Source of the DNA: Colius striatus
Taxonomy: Eukaryota > Chordata > Aves > Coliiformes > Coliidae
Direction of reading: 5' to 3'
DNA length: 64,000 nucleotides
Assembly: GCF_028858725.1 (NCBI RefSeq)
Contig: NC_084771.1
Coordinates: 8,398,915 to 8,462,914 of the forward strand
Each line of letters opens with the position of its first letter. Position 1 is the first letter of the stretch. The position numbers were made by a program, and so were the translations under genes. The notes beneath the pieces were generated by a model. That model did no database searches, was not told the origin of the DNA, and saw only the letters and a list, made by a program, of their open reading frames with translations. Below are positions 37,801 to 49,615 of the stretch, one piece after another.

Positions 37801-40500
37801 CCAGGTGCTGCTCAGCCCCGGCCCTCACTGCCCATCACCCCTGTCTTTATTCTCCTGCACTGAAAAATCACAAACACCATTAAAGACAGAAGTTAATATG
37901 CATTTGCTGCAGAGCAGGGAAACCTTAGAGCTGCTGAGAATTGCAAGTTGTGATGACAGACACGAGCTGCAGAGCGTTAATGCATGAAGCTGCAGGCAAC
38001 GAGCAGAGAGTAATTATTGCTAAATACTTTTCATGGCCGCAGTGTTATTCTCCCTCAGCCAGTCCCAAACACTGTTTCCATCTTTGTTTCCACCAGCCAG
38101 GTTTGTTTTGCTATCATTTCTGCATTAGATAGGAGCAATGGGGGGATATTCTGTGGCTTATCGGTGAATGCCAGACTCACCTGGGTTCAGTTCATCCCAC
38201 CAGCATCCCAGCCAGGCTGGGACCAGGGTGCATCAGGCACAGTGTTGCTGGTGAAACGTTCCCAAGTCTTCTGATAATCCTGGATGCTGTTTAAACTGGA
38301 GTGAATAACTTTTCACTGTCTTTGTGTCACGGAAGCCCTGATGGGAAACACACCTTTGTGCAGACAAGGCTGTGCACCGTGCCAAGCTGGAGCAGCACCG
38401 GCAGCTCCTTGGTGCAGCTGGCAGCAGTTTGTTGTCCTGTTGGGCTTCTCTCCTGCTTGTCAGAGGCAAAGAGCATCTATGGGGTGAAACACAAGGCCAC
38501 AGGAAAGCACAGCACCCCTCTTTCACAGCACCCCTGCAGCAAGCCTTGACTAATCCAGTACAAGAAAGAGAAACAGTGTCTGGGGTTTCCTGGTGACATT
38601 TCATTTTGAGATCATCGGAAGACACACTGCAAGAGGTGAATGTTATTCTGAAGATCACACCTCTCCCCAGGGACTTGGGTGATGGCTCAGATGGAGAGCT
38701 GGCCCTGGGGTGCTGGCAGGTGCCAGATGCAGGGCTGGAGTGATTTTAAGCCAAGCAAAAAGTCTTTGCTCAAAGCCCAACCATCCTGTGTGTGCTGAGG
38801 ACAGAGCAGCTGACTGTCACTGTGTAAATACGTGCTGAAGGCTCCACAGAGCCACGATTTCCCCCCTTTCTTTGGCAAAGTTCAGGCAGTTCATAAGAGC
38901 TGAGCACACCCCAGCACAGCCCAGCAGGAACTGCCGGCAGGTGCAGCTGCACAAGCAAGTCTGGGCTTCTAGTTCTTGCAGTGATGAGCTGCCACAAAAA
39001 CAAATACCTCTAAAATAATACAGCACTTCCTCTGCTGCTTCACTCAGCTCCTCCCAGGGGAGAACGAGGAGACTCCTACTGTCATCTCTCCCTCTGAAAA
39101 GAGCCATCACTCTTTCCTGCTTTCCCAAGGTAGATCCAGGAGCATCTCCCAAGGTGGGACTGCGATGGTGCGACTTGTGAGCCTTTCGTTGTACCTCTCT
39201 CTCCCCTGCCCAGTTTAGGAGGGGAGTGACACACAGCAACGTGCTTATGGATTTCTCCCTGAGTACTCTTTTGATTACAGTGAATGAAGGACTTGAATAA
39301 CTTTTCCATTGTACTCTGGGTGCACTTCACTCTCTAAATCCCGCTTTGTGAGAGCTTTGCACCCATTTCCACAGCAACAAAGAGAGTTTACTCCCAAGTG
39401 CCTCTTTCCATCCAACCAAGGGAAGTGGGTTAAAAGAAATGAGGTTATCCAGAATAACAAAATACTCCAAAACAACCGAGGAAGAGGACAGAAAAGGTAC
39501 AGCTCTGATGCTGGATGAGTTCAAGTAGGTGCTTTGCATACTTAGGTGCTGCAGCAGTGGTAAATAACTGAGCATGTCACGTTTTGATGCCATCGGGACA
39601 GAGTCCAGGCGCTGCCTCTCTCCTTTCCATCAGTATTTCCTTGCAACACCACACTTTCTTTCACCTCTGCAGCCTATGGTCATTTGGGGAAGGAGTATCT
39701 GTGTGACTCCCCTGCTCCCCAGCAGCACAGGGAGGCTGAGTGAGCGGAGGATTTCCCTGCATTGACGTGGGGCCAGCTCCAGTTCCAGCTCCGGCTCTGT
39801 CCATCCCTGGGGCAGCCCCGCTCCCACATCCCATCCCTGCTCATCTCTGTGCCTGTCGAGGAAAAGGAACCACTTGCCTCACTTCCAGATTTAATGACTC
39901 TCTGCTCCCAGAGCTAATTAGGAGCGTGGTCCGTGCGGAGGTCAGGGACGGAGCCCTCCCTCCTGCTTCGTGCCATCTGCCACTGCCGTGACACTGCCTC
40001 TGCTGTTCACGCCTGGCTGGGCGCGCTGGGTGCGGGGGGAATGGGGCTGGTTTGTCCCCCTTCAGGCCTTTGGAAAGGAAATAATAGTTAAAAACAAGAG
40101 AATGGTTCAAACTGCCGTGTGCTGCCCTTTTCCTTCCCACTCTTGAAACCTTTTAGCATGTGGTTTTCCAGCAATTGGGAGGAAAATTGCCCTGAAAGAA
40201 AGAGACAAAAATCTATCTTATTTTTCAAACACCCCTCTGCACCACACAAGCAGCTGCAGAGAATTTCTCTTCCAAATGGGTGATGTAATGGGCTTTGTCA
40301 GCCAATGCTGTAATGAATGGAAATGTAGACCCTAAAATCACCCAAGCTTTTGATGAAACTCGGAAGGTTCCTGGTGCAAGCGACCACCAAAATGAGCTGC
40401 AGCGGTGGTTTTGTCATGCAGATCTTGATTGAAGTGAGCTGCAGAGTGGAAGGCTCCAACTAGGCAATAAGCACAGCTCCTGTGTTCTGCACCCAAAAGC
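34900..40500. other. Intergenic stretch
   Basis: Contains the degraded CR1 at 36300-36460. The AT-rich patch at about 35.09-35.17 kb has several TAAT/ATTTAAAT cores. No gene recognised; open frames are short or repeat-derived. Confidence 0.6.
36300..36460 (+). mobile_element. Degraded CR1 LINE fragment
   Basis: Contains ggaagaagttcttccctgtg and ttcaaggccaggctggacgg, typical of the CR1 3' region. The terminus is missing. Confidence 0.75.
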
Positions 40501-40524
40501 CTTGCTGAGGGAGAGGAGATCAGG

Positions 40525-40702
40525 GCTGTGAGACACTGTCCTGGGAGCTGGGGGAGTGCCCAGCCCTGGAGGGATCCCAAAGCCATGGAGCTGAGGTGCT
40601 GAGGGCTGTGGGTCAGTGCTGGGCTGGGCAGGGTGAGGGGAGGGCTGGGACTGCAGCAGCTTCAAGGGCTTTGCCAACCAAAACCATTCTGTGATTCTAT
40701 GG
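40525..40702 (+). mobile_element. CR1 LINE fragment (3' end)
   Basis: Shares long near-identical runs with 33400-33570 (for example agccctgcagggatcccaaa versus agccctggagggatcccaaa) and ends in ccattctgtgattctatg. Confidence 0.9.
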
Positions 40703-41890
40703 GAGGAGAAATCGAAAAGCCCTGGTAGAGCAGGGAGTGTGGGCATCCCAGGAGGCACCCACTGGCTCTGTAAGGGAAAGCAGGCTGGCTGCCCGAGACA
40801 GCCTCTGGGCCTGGCTGGTGATGGGGACACACAGAGCCCGATTTTGGGGCTGTGGAAGCTGCAGGACAGGCAGGCAGGAGTGCCTGTTACCCTGGGGAGC
40901 TTGCAGTGCCACCACTCCCTACCCAGCTGATTAACCTCAAGCTCTCAGGGTCCTCCCTGGTGGCCAAGCTGTCTGCAGGCAGTTGTAGGAGAATATTCAG
41001 ACATGACCACCACCTAGAGGCTACAGCACTAAGTGAAGCTGGGAAGGTTTATAGTCAAGCTGGACCAAAAAAGGGGTTGGAAATATCTGACGAGTCCAAA
41101 TGGAGGAACAAGGAGAGATGGATATGTGGAGCCCCTTCCTTGAGCCCAGCAGCAGCCCTCACCCCGAGGCCAGCCTACAGAGCAGCAGCCGATGGCAGCA
41201 GCGGCTGAAGCCGCAGCCCCGCAGGCACACACGTGGGGAGGAAGCTGTGCAGAGCAGCTAGCTGGATGTGGTGCCCCTTCCTCCCCTGCATCCTGCCCTG
41301 GGGGGGTTAAGGAGGAGCCTGTGACTCAGCTCCAACACAAGAGGATTCCTGGGCCCACAGAGGGATGTAGGCAGCAGCTCTCACTTGTCAGCTGCAGAGA
41401 GCTGAGGGGCAGCGGCTCTGGGCTGGTGAGGCCACACTGACAACAACAGGCCACCAACAGCCAGACACATCCTCACTTTGCCCAGTTCTTCTCCTTTTGA
41501 GGTGCCTCAGCCTCCAGCTCCAGACGGAGCTGACGGGAATGCTGTTGCCCCGGGATGCCCCCAGCTCCTCTCTCAGCCTCAGGCTGTGTCTTTGTGCTCA
41601 GCAGCCCCACTGGGTTGTCTTCCAAGAGTTTGCCTAATCACTGAGTAAAGCAGGGTGATTTCTGGGATCCATTTGGGCAGCCAGTCCCACGGCTTAATTG
41701 CACATTGTGTGAAATATGTTCGTTTTGCATCTGCCACTTGGTAATTTCATTTGGTGCCTCTTTGTTTGCTTTGTCTTCCAACACAAGAGCCATCGACCCC
41801 TATTCACTTTCTCTGTGCCACTGCATGAGTCTATACATCTCCCTCCTCCTTTTTTTCCCCCCTGTCTGTCAGTTCTTTGCAAGACAAAAA

Positions 41891-41982
41891 GGGTAATTTA
41901 TTTAATTGTTGCTGATATAATGTGCTAAACCTCTCCTTTAGCCTCCAACAGTTAATTACACTTGTTAATTATTTTAATTACT
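41891..41982. promoter_or_regulatory. AT-rich homeodomain/HNF1-like motif cluster
   Basis: Several TTAATTA/TAATTA cores within about 90 bp, including gttaattattttaatta (41964-41980), which resembles an HNF1 palindrome. It stands out from GC-richer surroundings. Regulatory function is inferred only. Confidence 0.25.
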
Positions 41983-42321
41983 CCCAGGGTAAGGCTCCAG
42001 GTATGGAGGGGAACACCACTGTGCTACACGGGCGTAAACACAGAGCAGGAAAGTCGGTGTTTACTGCAGAGAGCTCCGTGGATACCGTGGGTCTGTAACA
42101 GCACGGGAGGTGAAACCCGAGCAGGGGAAGCTCGGCCCAGATTTGCACATTCCCGCTGGCAGCATGGGAAGGCTCAGCCTCAGGGGAAGGCAGATCTGCC
42201 AGGATTTCCCTTGCACTGCTGAGGTTTGGGGAGGCGACTCCAGCCTTTCCCTCGGTGCAGGGAGGATGCCCTCCCTGCAACTTGGAACTGCAACTTGTCG
42301 ATGTGGTTGTGGCTGTGATTT

Positions 42322-42850
42322 GAATCACAGAATCCCAGAACAATGGGGGTTGGAAGGGCCCTGCAGAGCTGCTGCAGCCCCAGCCCCTGCTCCAGCAGGT
42401 TCCCCTGGCTCAGGGGGCACAGGAACATGTCCAGCTGGGGTTGGAAACCTGAGCAGGAGCCTCCACACCCTCCCTGGGCAGCCTGGGCCAGGGCTCCCTC
42501 AGCTCAGCACCAAAGGCCTTTCACCTTGAGTTTAAGTGGAACTTTTTGTGTTCCAGCTTGTGCCTGTTACCCCTTGTCCTGGCACTGGGCACAACAGAAA
42601 CAAGACTGGCCCCATCCTCCCCACACCCACCCTTTAGGTATTTTATCAGCATTGATGAGGTCCCCTCTCAGGCTTCTCTTCTCTAGGCTGAACAGCCCCA
42701 GGTCTCTCAGCCTTTCCTCCTCACACACCATGTTCCATCCCCTCAGCATCTTGGTAGCCCTGCTCTGGCCTCTCTCCAGCAGCTCCCTGTCTCTCTTGAG
42801 CTGGGGAGCCCAGAACTGGACACAGGACTCCAGATGAGGCCCCAGCAGGG
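42322..42850 (-). mobile_element. CR1 LINE fragment
   Basis: Begins gaatcacagaatcccagaac and runs to cacaggactccagatgaggc, in reverse orientation. It includes the end of the RT ORF and the 3' region. The 164-codon open frame at this place is CR1-derived. Confidence 0.92.
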
Positions 42851-43759
42851 CAGAGCAGAGAGGGAAAATATCCTGCTATAACAGAAGGCATCAAACCAAG
42901 CAAACTTTCAGCCTGGCTAAAGCTGAGGCTCAGTCTGAGGCCCAGCAGCAGGACCTCGAAGCACAGGACGTGTGCCCGGGGGAGCAGCGGCCCCCAAAGC
43001 AGTAAAACAAGATCATTTGTGGTCTCTGAGAGCAGCATCTGCCAGCACCCGTGTAGCCAGGATGAAACCTGAGAGCTGCCACAATCTAAACCTCCTCTGC
43101 AGCTTCTTTTATCTTACCAGAGGGAAAACAAACAGAAGAGAACCAGAAAGCTCTGTGGCTAAGATGTCTCACATCTGGTTTGAGCTCCAAGAAATGTACT
43201 TGCAGCCCCTCCCCAAACCATTAATGTTAAACAAACAAAGCCCTGGTGGTTTGCCTGGACTGTGGCTCTCGGGTAAGCCCCAAGCAGCTCTGCCCGTGAA
43301 TCCCAGGCTTGTGTTGCCCTTCATGCCCAGGGCACGGGACTCACCTCGCTTGGCAGGAGGGGAGGCACTAGCTTCCAGGCAGCAGCCCTCTGGGCCACTC
43401 TAGGGTTCAATGCAGCATTTTTGCCTGTGTTATTTTTGCTTCCCTCCCTTAAGAATGTCTGGAAACGTTCAGGATGTGTCCGATTGTATTAACGTGCCTT
43501 TAGAGCCTCATGGCAGCAGTCTGATTTCCCCTCCTTTAGAAACGCAGCTCTCTCATTTGTGGGATTATTCCTTTTGTATCACATAAGCACCTACTTCGTT
43601 TTGCTGCTTTTGAGTTTCATGTCAGCCTGAAGTTCATGCTGATGCCTTCCATTTCCATTTGACACGTTTTGAGCAGTTCCCCCGCTGGTGCCACAGGAGG
43701 AAGGAAGGCAGTGTGTCCTTCCCCTGAGGTCCTCTCCTGCCAGGCCCTCGCTGTCCTCT

Positions 43760-44131
43760 CAGAATCATCAAATTGTTTCAGTTGGAAAAGCCCTTCAAAC
43801 TCCTGGAGTGAAAGCCAAGCCCAGCACTAACCCACAGCCCTCAGCACCTCAGCTTTGGGATCCCTCCAGGGCTGGGCACTCCCCCAGCTCCCTGGGCAGC
43901 CTGGTACAGGGGCTGACAGCCCTCTCAGGGAAGCAGTTCTTAATCTGCAATCGAAATCTCCTCTGGGGCAACCTGAGGCCATTTCCTCCTGTTCTGTCAT
44001 TTGTTACTGGGGAGCAGAGCTTGACCCACACCTCACTGCAGCCTCCTGTCAGGGAGTTGCAGAGTGTTCCCCTCAGCCTCCTCTTCTCCAGGCTGAACAC
44101 TCTCAGATCCCTTAGCCCCCTCCCTACCAGA
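43760..44131 (-). mobile_element. CR1 LINE fragment
   Basis: Begins cagaatcatcaaattgtttc followed by agttggaaaagcccttcaaa, and ends in the cctcttctccaggctgaaca stretch, in reverse orientation. The overlapping minus frame of 228 codons (43849-44535) is built largely on it. Confidence 0.9.
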
Positions 44132-45493
44132 CTTGTTCTGCCTCTGGCAGAAGCAACTACCCACACTCCCCATCCCCTCGAGTCACTCCCTGCCCAATCC
44201 TGATCACACTCCTCCGAAAGCAGGGCACAGTGGCCAAATGAGACAGCAGCAATTCTGCCACCCACCTCCACACTCGCCTGTGTCCCGCTCCCCTCTTCTC
44301 TGGGCACCGGGACAGTCTCTGGCCAGAAGCCACGTTGACATTGTTCTCTCGGAATGAGACAGGCTCCTCGCGAGCCGCACAGCGCCGGGGCCCGAGGGGT
44401 GTTCTCGGCTCTCTGGAGCCCGTCCACGGCATCAGGTTTCAGAGCAGGGGCTCCCGTGCCAGCTGCATGGGGAAGGAACATCACCACTGGGACAATCAGA
44501 AAGAAGAGCCATCCGTTTCTAGTCAGAGGATTCAATTTTCTTTCTCCTTCATCAGATTAACACCAATGTAACTCCATTAACTACCAGGGAAGTTCTTTCT
44601 CGATCTGCAAATCAGACCCGTCGGAGTGTTGGCTTTTGTGTGCAGCCACTTAATTTCCAGGAGCAAAGGTGGATGTAGGATGTACCCACAAAAGCCTTCT
44701 TTCTGTGTGGTTTGGGAGGGGCTCGGGGTGGGGTTTTTTTTCTTTCCTGCATTTACCCTTTTTTCAGATCCCAAGGACCTCGCTGTGATTTTCATGCTCT
44801 GCTTGCTGACAGCAGCCCTGCTTCGTCTCTCCCATTCCTCTCCCCATTATTACTTCCTCTTATTTCAAACCTCACTTCCCAGGATGGTGAACAGTGTTTT
44901 TCTAAGCCTTTACTGTTCTGACAAAGCAGTAAGAAATGCTTGCCCAAGTTCTGTGGAAGGTCCTGAAAGCACATGCAGTATTGGGAGGAATGGGAAGTCT
45001 CAGTACTTGCTCTTAAAGGCTTCCTGGAGTACAGCTCAGGCCCATGCTGTGCTGGGAGCCTGCACCAAAAATTACATTGTGAGCTGTATTAATGACAAAT
45101 GACAAACCAAAAACCCTAGTGCAGAGCCTTGCTTTGCCCAAAGATTGCCACTAAATGGAACCACTGTGATCAGCCTCCTTAGCTCTAAGACGGGCCTGAA
45201 GCACAAACACAATCCCTTCACCTTTGCACTACAACTGGGTCGTTGCTCAGTGTCATCTCATTAGGTGAACCCTGGGTCCACAGCTGTACACAATCGGTGG
45301 TTTGTTCTGCACAGGACATGCTGATTCCCACCTGAAGGGCCCTGGTATCCTCTGGACACCACGACTCCTTCTGTGCCTGGCACTTGTCCCTCAAATGCCC
45401 AGCAGTCCGTAGGATGTACCCACAGGCTGCATTCACCCTGACACACAGGTCTCCTCTGCCTGTAAGATTTAACCACTTGTAGGGTTCCTGCTT

Positions 45494-45585
45494 AGAATCA
45501 CAGAGCCAGTGAGGCTGGAAAAGACCTTTAGGATCATCAAGTCCAACTGTTAAGCCAGTGCTGCCATGTCCACCACTAAGCCAGG
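45494..45585 (-). mobile_element. CR1 LINE fragment (3' end only)
   Basis: Contains agaatcacagagccagtgag and gaccttta ggatcatcaagtccaact, a short CR1 terminus in reverse. Confidence 0.85.
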
Positions 45586-46920
45586 TAAGAGCATTGGCAG
45601 TGAACACTGTCTGCCTGTTAAACACAATACTAGGTTTGCCAAACTACGTTGAACAGCCATGAATATAAACATGACACTCAGCAGCATCGCCTCCCTCCAC
45701 CAGCTTCTACTGCCAAATCCAACCTACAGATATATCTTGTCCAATAGTTGATGAGCTATATAGGTATCTCACCAGCCCAAGTTGTTGCCAACCTCTTCCC
45801 TCAGCTAAAAATATCATTATGCCACCTCAGAACCATCAATGTCTCTAGACTCCTGAGTCTGTTCTCCACCTCACATCTTCTAAGGTCTGTAACTGTTGTG
45901 ATTAATAATGATAATCCAACTCCTGGAGCCAACTTTGCCTGCTCAGCAATTCCATGAACCATAACCACCACTGCGGCAGGTTGCACCCAGGATCTCGGTG
46001 AAGGTAGTTTCTCTACATATTCCAACTAAACCTGGGAGCAGCTACACCCGAATGACTAGTACACCCGACTGACTGCTCAGTGGCAGAAGTGCTCTCCCTC
46101 CAAAAGCTCCACTTTACACACTACCGTAAGCCAAGCAAAGCTTGTGAGCTGATGTGGAGTTGGCCTTTGATCCAGCATCTAGACATTAGGAGCGGCAGAA
46201 GAGGACTTGGCAGCAGGCGGGTAATTCCGTTGTGCAACTCACTCAGTACCCCCGTTGCTCTGAAAAGTTATTAATTTGAGCAAAAGGAGGTTTGTCTGAA
46301 AAGTTCTTAAGCAGTTTTTTGTACTCATTTGAAACAGGAATCTGATTATAACAATAGTTATAGAATTAAGAACAACTCTCGGCCTGGCACTTGAAGAGGA
46401 AGAAATAAACAAAACCAAACCCTCAATTGTATGTTTCTGTATAACAACCTCCACATTAAAATGGAGAAACATTGCTTGACATCCAAAATAACCTCAATTA
46501 GTTTATGAAGGGCTGACTATACCTTGGCATATGGAAGAGGCCTTTGCCAAGAAGGAAACATCAACCATATTCAGGGCGTCTGCTGTGATTTAAATAACAA
46601 TGCCTGCGAGTCCCAGGGCCTAGAGGCTACAGCCACAGAGAAGCGGTTGGATGGCACCAAGATGGGGAGAAGCAGCTCACCTTGCAGAACCAGATTTCCT
46701 ATTTGAAGCCCTTTCAGAGAAAGCACTGGGGGTGGGGGGAATATGCAAGTGGAAAACATTCCCTTCCAAAAAGGATTTTCTCCCTCAAGTGGTACAGGCC
46801 CATTGGTATTTTTCATCAACTCCAAGCAGCATTCAGTTAGACCCTAAAGATGATTGTACCACGTGTCCAAGGCACACTGCTGGCTGTGCTTGTTAGTGAC
46901 CCTTCACTCATAGAATGACT
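45586..46920. other. Intergenic stretch without assignment
   Basis: No known repeat or gene recognised. It might include an old transposable element, but I saw no terminal repeats. Confidence 0.4.
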
Positions 46921-47375
46921 GAATCACAGAATCATTTGGCTTGGAAAACATTTTTAAGCTCATCAAGTCCAACCATTCCCCCAGCACCGCCACGGCCACC
47001 ACTAACCCACAGCCCTCACTCCACAGCTTTGGAATCCCTCCAGGGATGGGGACTCCACCACAGCCCTGGGCAGTCTGTGCTGGGGCTTGACAATCCTTGG
47101 GGTGAAGAAATTGATCCTTATCTCCAATCTAAACCTCCCCTGGCACAACTTGAGGCTGTTTCCTCTTATTACTTAGGAGACCGACCCTCACCTCACTGCA
47201 GCCTCCTGTCAGGGAGTGTCAGAGAGTGCTCCTATCTCCCCTCAGCCTCCTCTTCTCCAGGCCAAACACCCCCATTGCCTCAGCTGCACCACATCACATG
47301 TGCTCCAGCCCCTTCCCCAGCTCCAGTGCCTGGCTCTGGCCACGCTCCAGCCTCTCAATGTCCCTCTTGTCTCAT
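46921..47375 (-). mobile_element. CR1 LINE fragment
   Basis: Begins gaatcacagaatcatttggc and runs through acagccctcactccacagct to the region with ctccagtgcctggctctggc. Reverse orientation. Confidence 0.9.
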
Positions 47376-48315
47376 TACTCAAAAACACGCTAAATTCAGT
47401 AAGCAATTTTAATGTCTATAAGTGTCAGGATAACATCTGAACTATTGTTGGATCATTGTTGAGCTGAGACATTCAGAATCTCCCTGGCTTCCCCAGGCAA
47501 AGGATTCCAGCTAATTATCTCCATCGGGTTTCACTGCAGGAGACACTACAAAGCACATCCAACAGTCTTGACTTGATTAACAGAATACACTGTGAAGGAA
47601 AAGGCCCCTAAACACTCTCCCACCTTTACTGCCGAGGAAGACTTTGCTCAGGTGACCCCAAAGATTTTATAGGGCATGGAAGGTGGTGCAGCAGGAACAA
47701 AAAAACATGGTGCTTTGGGCCTTGGAAGTTAAATCCACATTAAACGTCATCTAGTAGCCAGTGCCTTGGGGTACCTTGAAACACACATTTAATAGAAGGG
47801 ACTCTGCCCTGAGAGGCTGAGTTAGGTTTTGGATAGGAGATAAAATATGCAAGCTCTTGGAATGTCACATTTCTGGGCTGTGAAACAATTTAATGCAAAA
47901 GATAAGGTTTCTGCACTGCAGACTATTTCCTTCTTCTTAAATATATAATTTATTTGGTCATCAATGTGGATGAAGACTTTATATAAAAGGCAGCTTTAAG
48001 GGGAAAAATTGAAGTGTCCTTGGAAAAGCTGCATAAAGAGCTACAGTGACAAAAGTGTGGTGGGGCACAACCAGGACAGAAGCCCCATTGCCCAGGGCCT
48101 AACCCAGCTGCACAAGGCTGCCACTAACAGAAAGCACTTCTGTGCACATGCAGTCTCAAGCTCAGTGAGCCCACAAAAACCTGATGTAACACCTGTTTAA
48201 AGAAGAAAACTAAACAGCAGCTATGGCACCACACACTTTGTCTGAGACTATGAACAAACAACTCCCTTAGACTACCAAGGGTCTGATGCAAACACAGCCG
48301 TCTCTAATTACAGAC

Positions 48316-48500
48316 TCACAGAATCTCAAAGGCTGGAAGGGACCTGGAAAGCTCATCCAGTGCAACCCCCCTGCCAGAGCAGCACCACCTAGAGTAGGGC
48401 ACACAGGAACTGTCCAGCTGGGTTTGAAGGTCTCGAGAAGCAGACTCCACAGCCCATCTGGGCAGCCCCTGCCAGTGCTCCCTCACCTGCACAGCTTCTG
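48316..48500 (-). mobile_element. CR1 LINE fragment
   Basis: Begins tcacagaatctcaaaggctg and includes ccagagcagcaccacctaga. It belongs to the same subfamily as the copies at 9592 and 20694 and lies about 0.4 kb beyond the HMGN poly(A) signal. Confidence 0.9.
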
Positions 48501-48924
48501 CTACGCTTCTAACAGGAAAGAACTCGCCTCTAAAGCATCATCAGTTAATAGGCAAAGAGGAGCAGACACAACCCTTCGGGCTTCACAACAGCAGCCCCCA
48601 CGCTTACGGCGTGTTGGACAACACGAGCATCCCACCTCAGCTGGGGAAGCTCTGGCCCTCAGGAGCCCGGCTGCCCTGGAGTGGGGCTGGAGCTCCCCGC
48701 GGGCTCCTCACACACCCCTGCTACCGCCTGCTCCCCTTTCAGCTGCCACAGCCTGGCCCAGGAAGTCAGTTTCGCTCACACAGGCGAAGAAGACAGGAGC
48801 TGAGGCCCTCATTGTGGCCCGGCCCTCATGCAGCCTGACGCCCTGCACTGTGCAGCTCTTCTGGAATTTGGTGGCCTTCCAGCAGCAGAAGCAACAAACC
48901 ACAATCAGCTTTTGAGGAGTCTTT

Positions 48925-48930
48925 TTTATT
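48925..48930 (-). terminator. HMGN5: Poly(A) signal AATAAA (distal)
   Basis: The plus strand reads tttatt, i.e. AATAAA in the sense of the HMGN transcript. It is the last such signal before intergenic sequence and the CR1 copy. Confidence 0.7.
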
Positions 48931-49027
48931 AAGATAAATCCAGCAAAATTCCTAACAGTGGGTACATACAACCGACCTGCCCTTTGAAAAGAAATGTTTG
49001 CATTTCATTTAAAAACAGGATCACACT

Positions 49028-49033
49028 TTTATT
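49028..49033 (-). terminator. HMGN5: Alternative proximal poly(A) signal AATAAA
   Basis: A second AATAAA in the sense of the transcript, about 100 nt upstream of the distal one. Use of both would give two 3' UTR lengths. Confidence 0.5.
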
Positions 49034-49567
49034 TTTTCATTTTCTTTTTTTTCAAAACTGACAAAATAAAATTACATTTGGGAAAACAACAGATTTCCAG
49101 CTCTTAGGTTTTTCATGAAAATAGCTCACCTTCTTTATAAAAGCAACCCACAGAACCACTGGAATGTTTTAACACGGTTATTTGTTTTGAGACCTCCCCA
49201 CTTTAAGAAACCATACAACACATACAAGGGTAAAATTAAAATCTGAAGTCTGTAAGCATGACTTACACAAAGAGGGACACACTGACAGAAGTCGAAAGCT
49301 ACCACCACTTATTCTTTCCATGTACCATACAAACTATTACAATCACAAAATTTAAAAACAATGATTTTTTTTTTCCTTTTTCCTGTTTTGTTTTGTTTTG
49401 TCAGGGATTTGTAATTCCCAAGTAACCGAGATGAAGATGTTCCATAATTAAATTCATGCTAAAAAAACCTGCATTTATAAAATAGTTGATAAAAATATTC
49501 CTCTCTGTTAACAATACAGCATGGAGGTACGGATACCAAATGATGGAGATATAGGGCAGGGTTAACA

Positions 49568-49615
49568 TTACTCGGACTTGGCTTCCTTATCATCAGATGC
49601 TTCCGCAGCTGGTGC
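49568..49615 (-). CDS. HMGN5: HMGN coding exon 6 (stop codon)
   Basis: Encodes APAAEASDDKEAKSE then TAA. The acceptor is TTATAG. The rest of the exon is 3' UTR. Confidence 0.95.
   Translation of the reverse strand, partial: APAAEASDDKEAKSE

Larger units (their letters stand above)
48905..49567 (-). other. HMGN5: HMGN 3' UTR
   Basis: About 660 nt of AT-rich sequence with no repeats, between the stop codon and the poly(A) signal. The length is similar to 3' UTRs of other HMGN genes. The end is inferred from the signal position. Confidence 0.7.

Noticed and set aside
38817-39239. 140-codon minus frame
   Set aside because: No recognisable domain, and several other overlapping frames occur at the same place; chance is likely.
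42343-44535. Open frames of 139-228 codons
   Set aside because: They coincide mostly with CR1 fragments, and similar peptide text recurs at other CR1 copies in the window.
45586-46080. Possible solo LTR starting tgttgaacag
   Set aside because: I could not find matching terminal inverted TG/CA ends, target-site duplication or a poly(A) signal at the right place.
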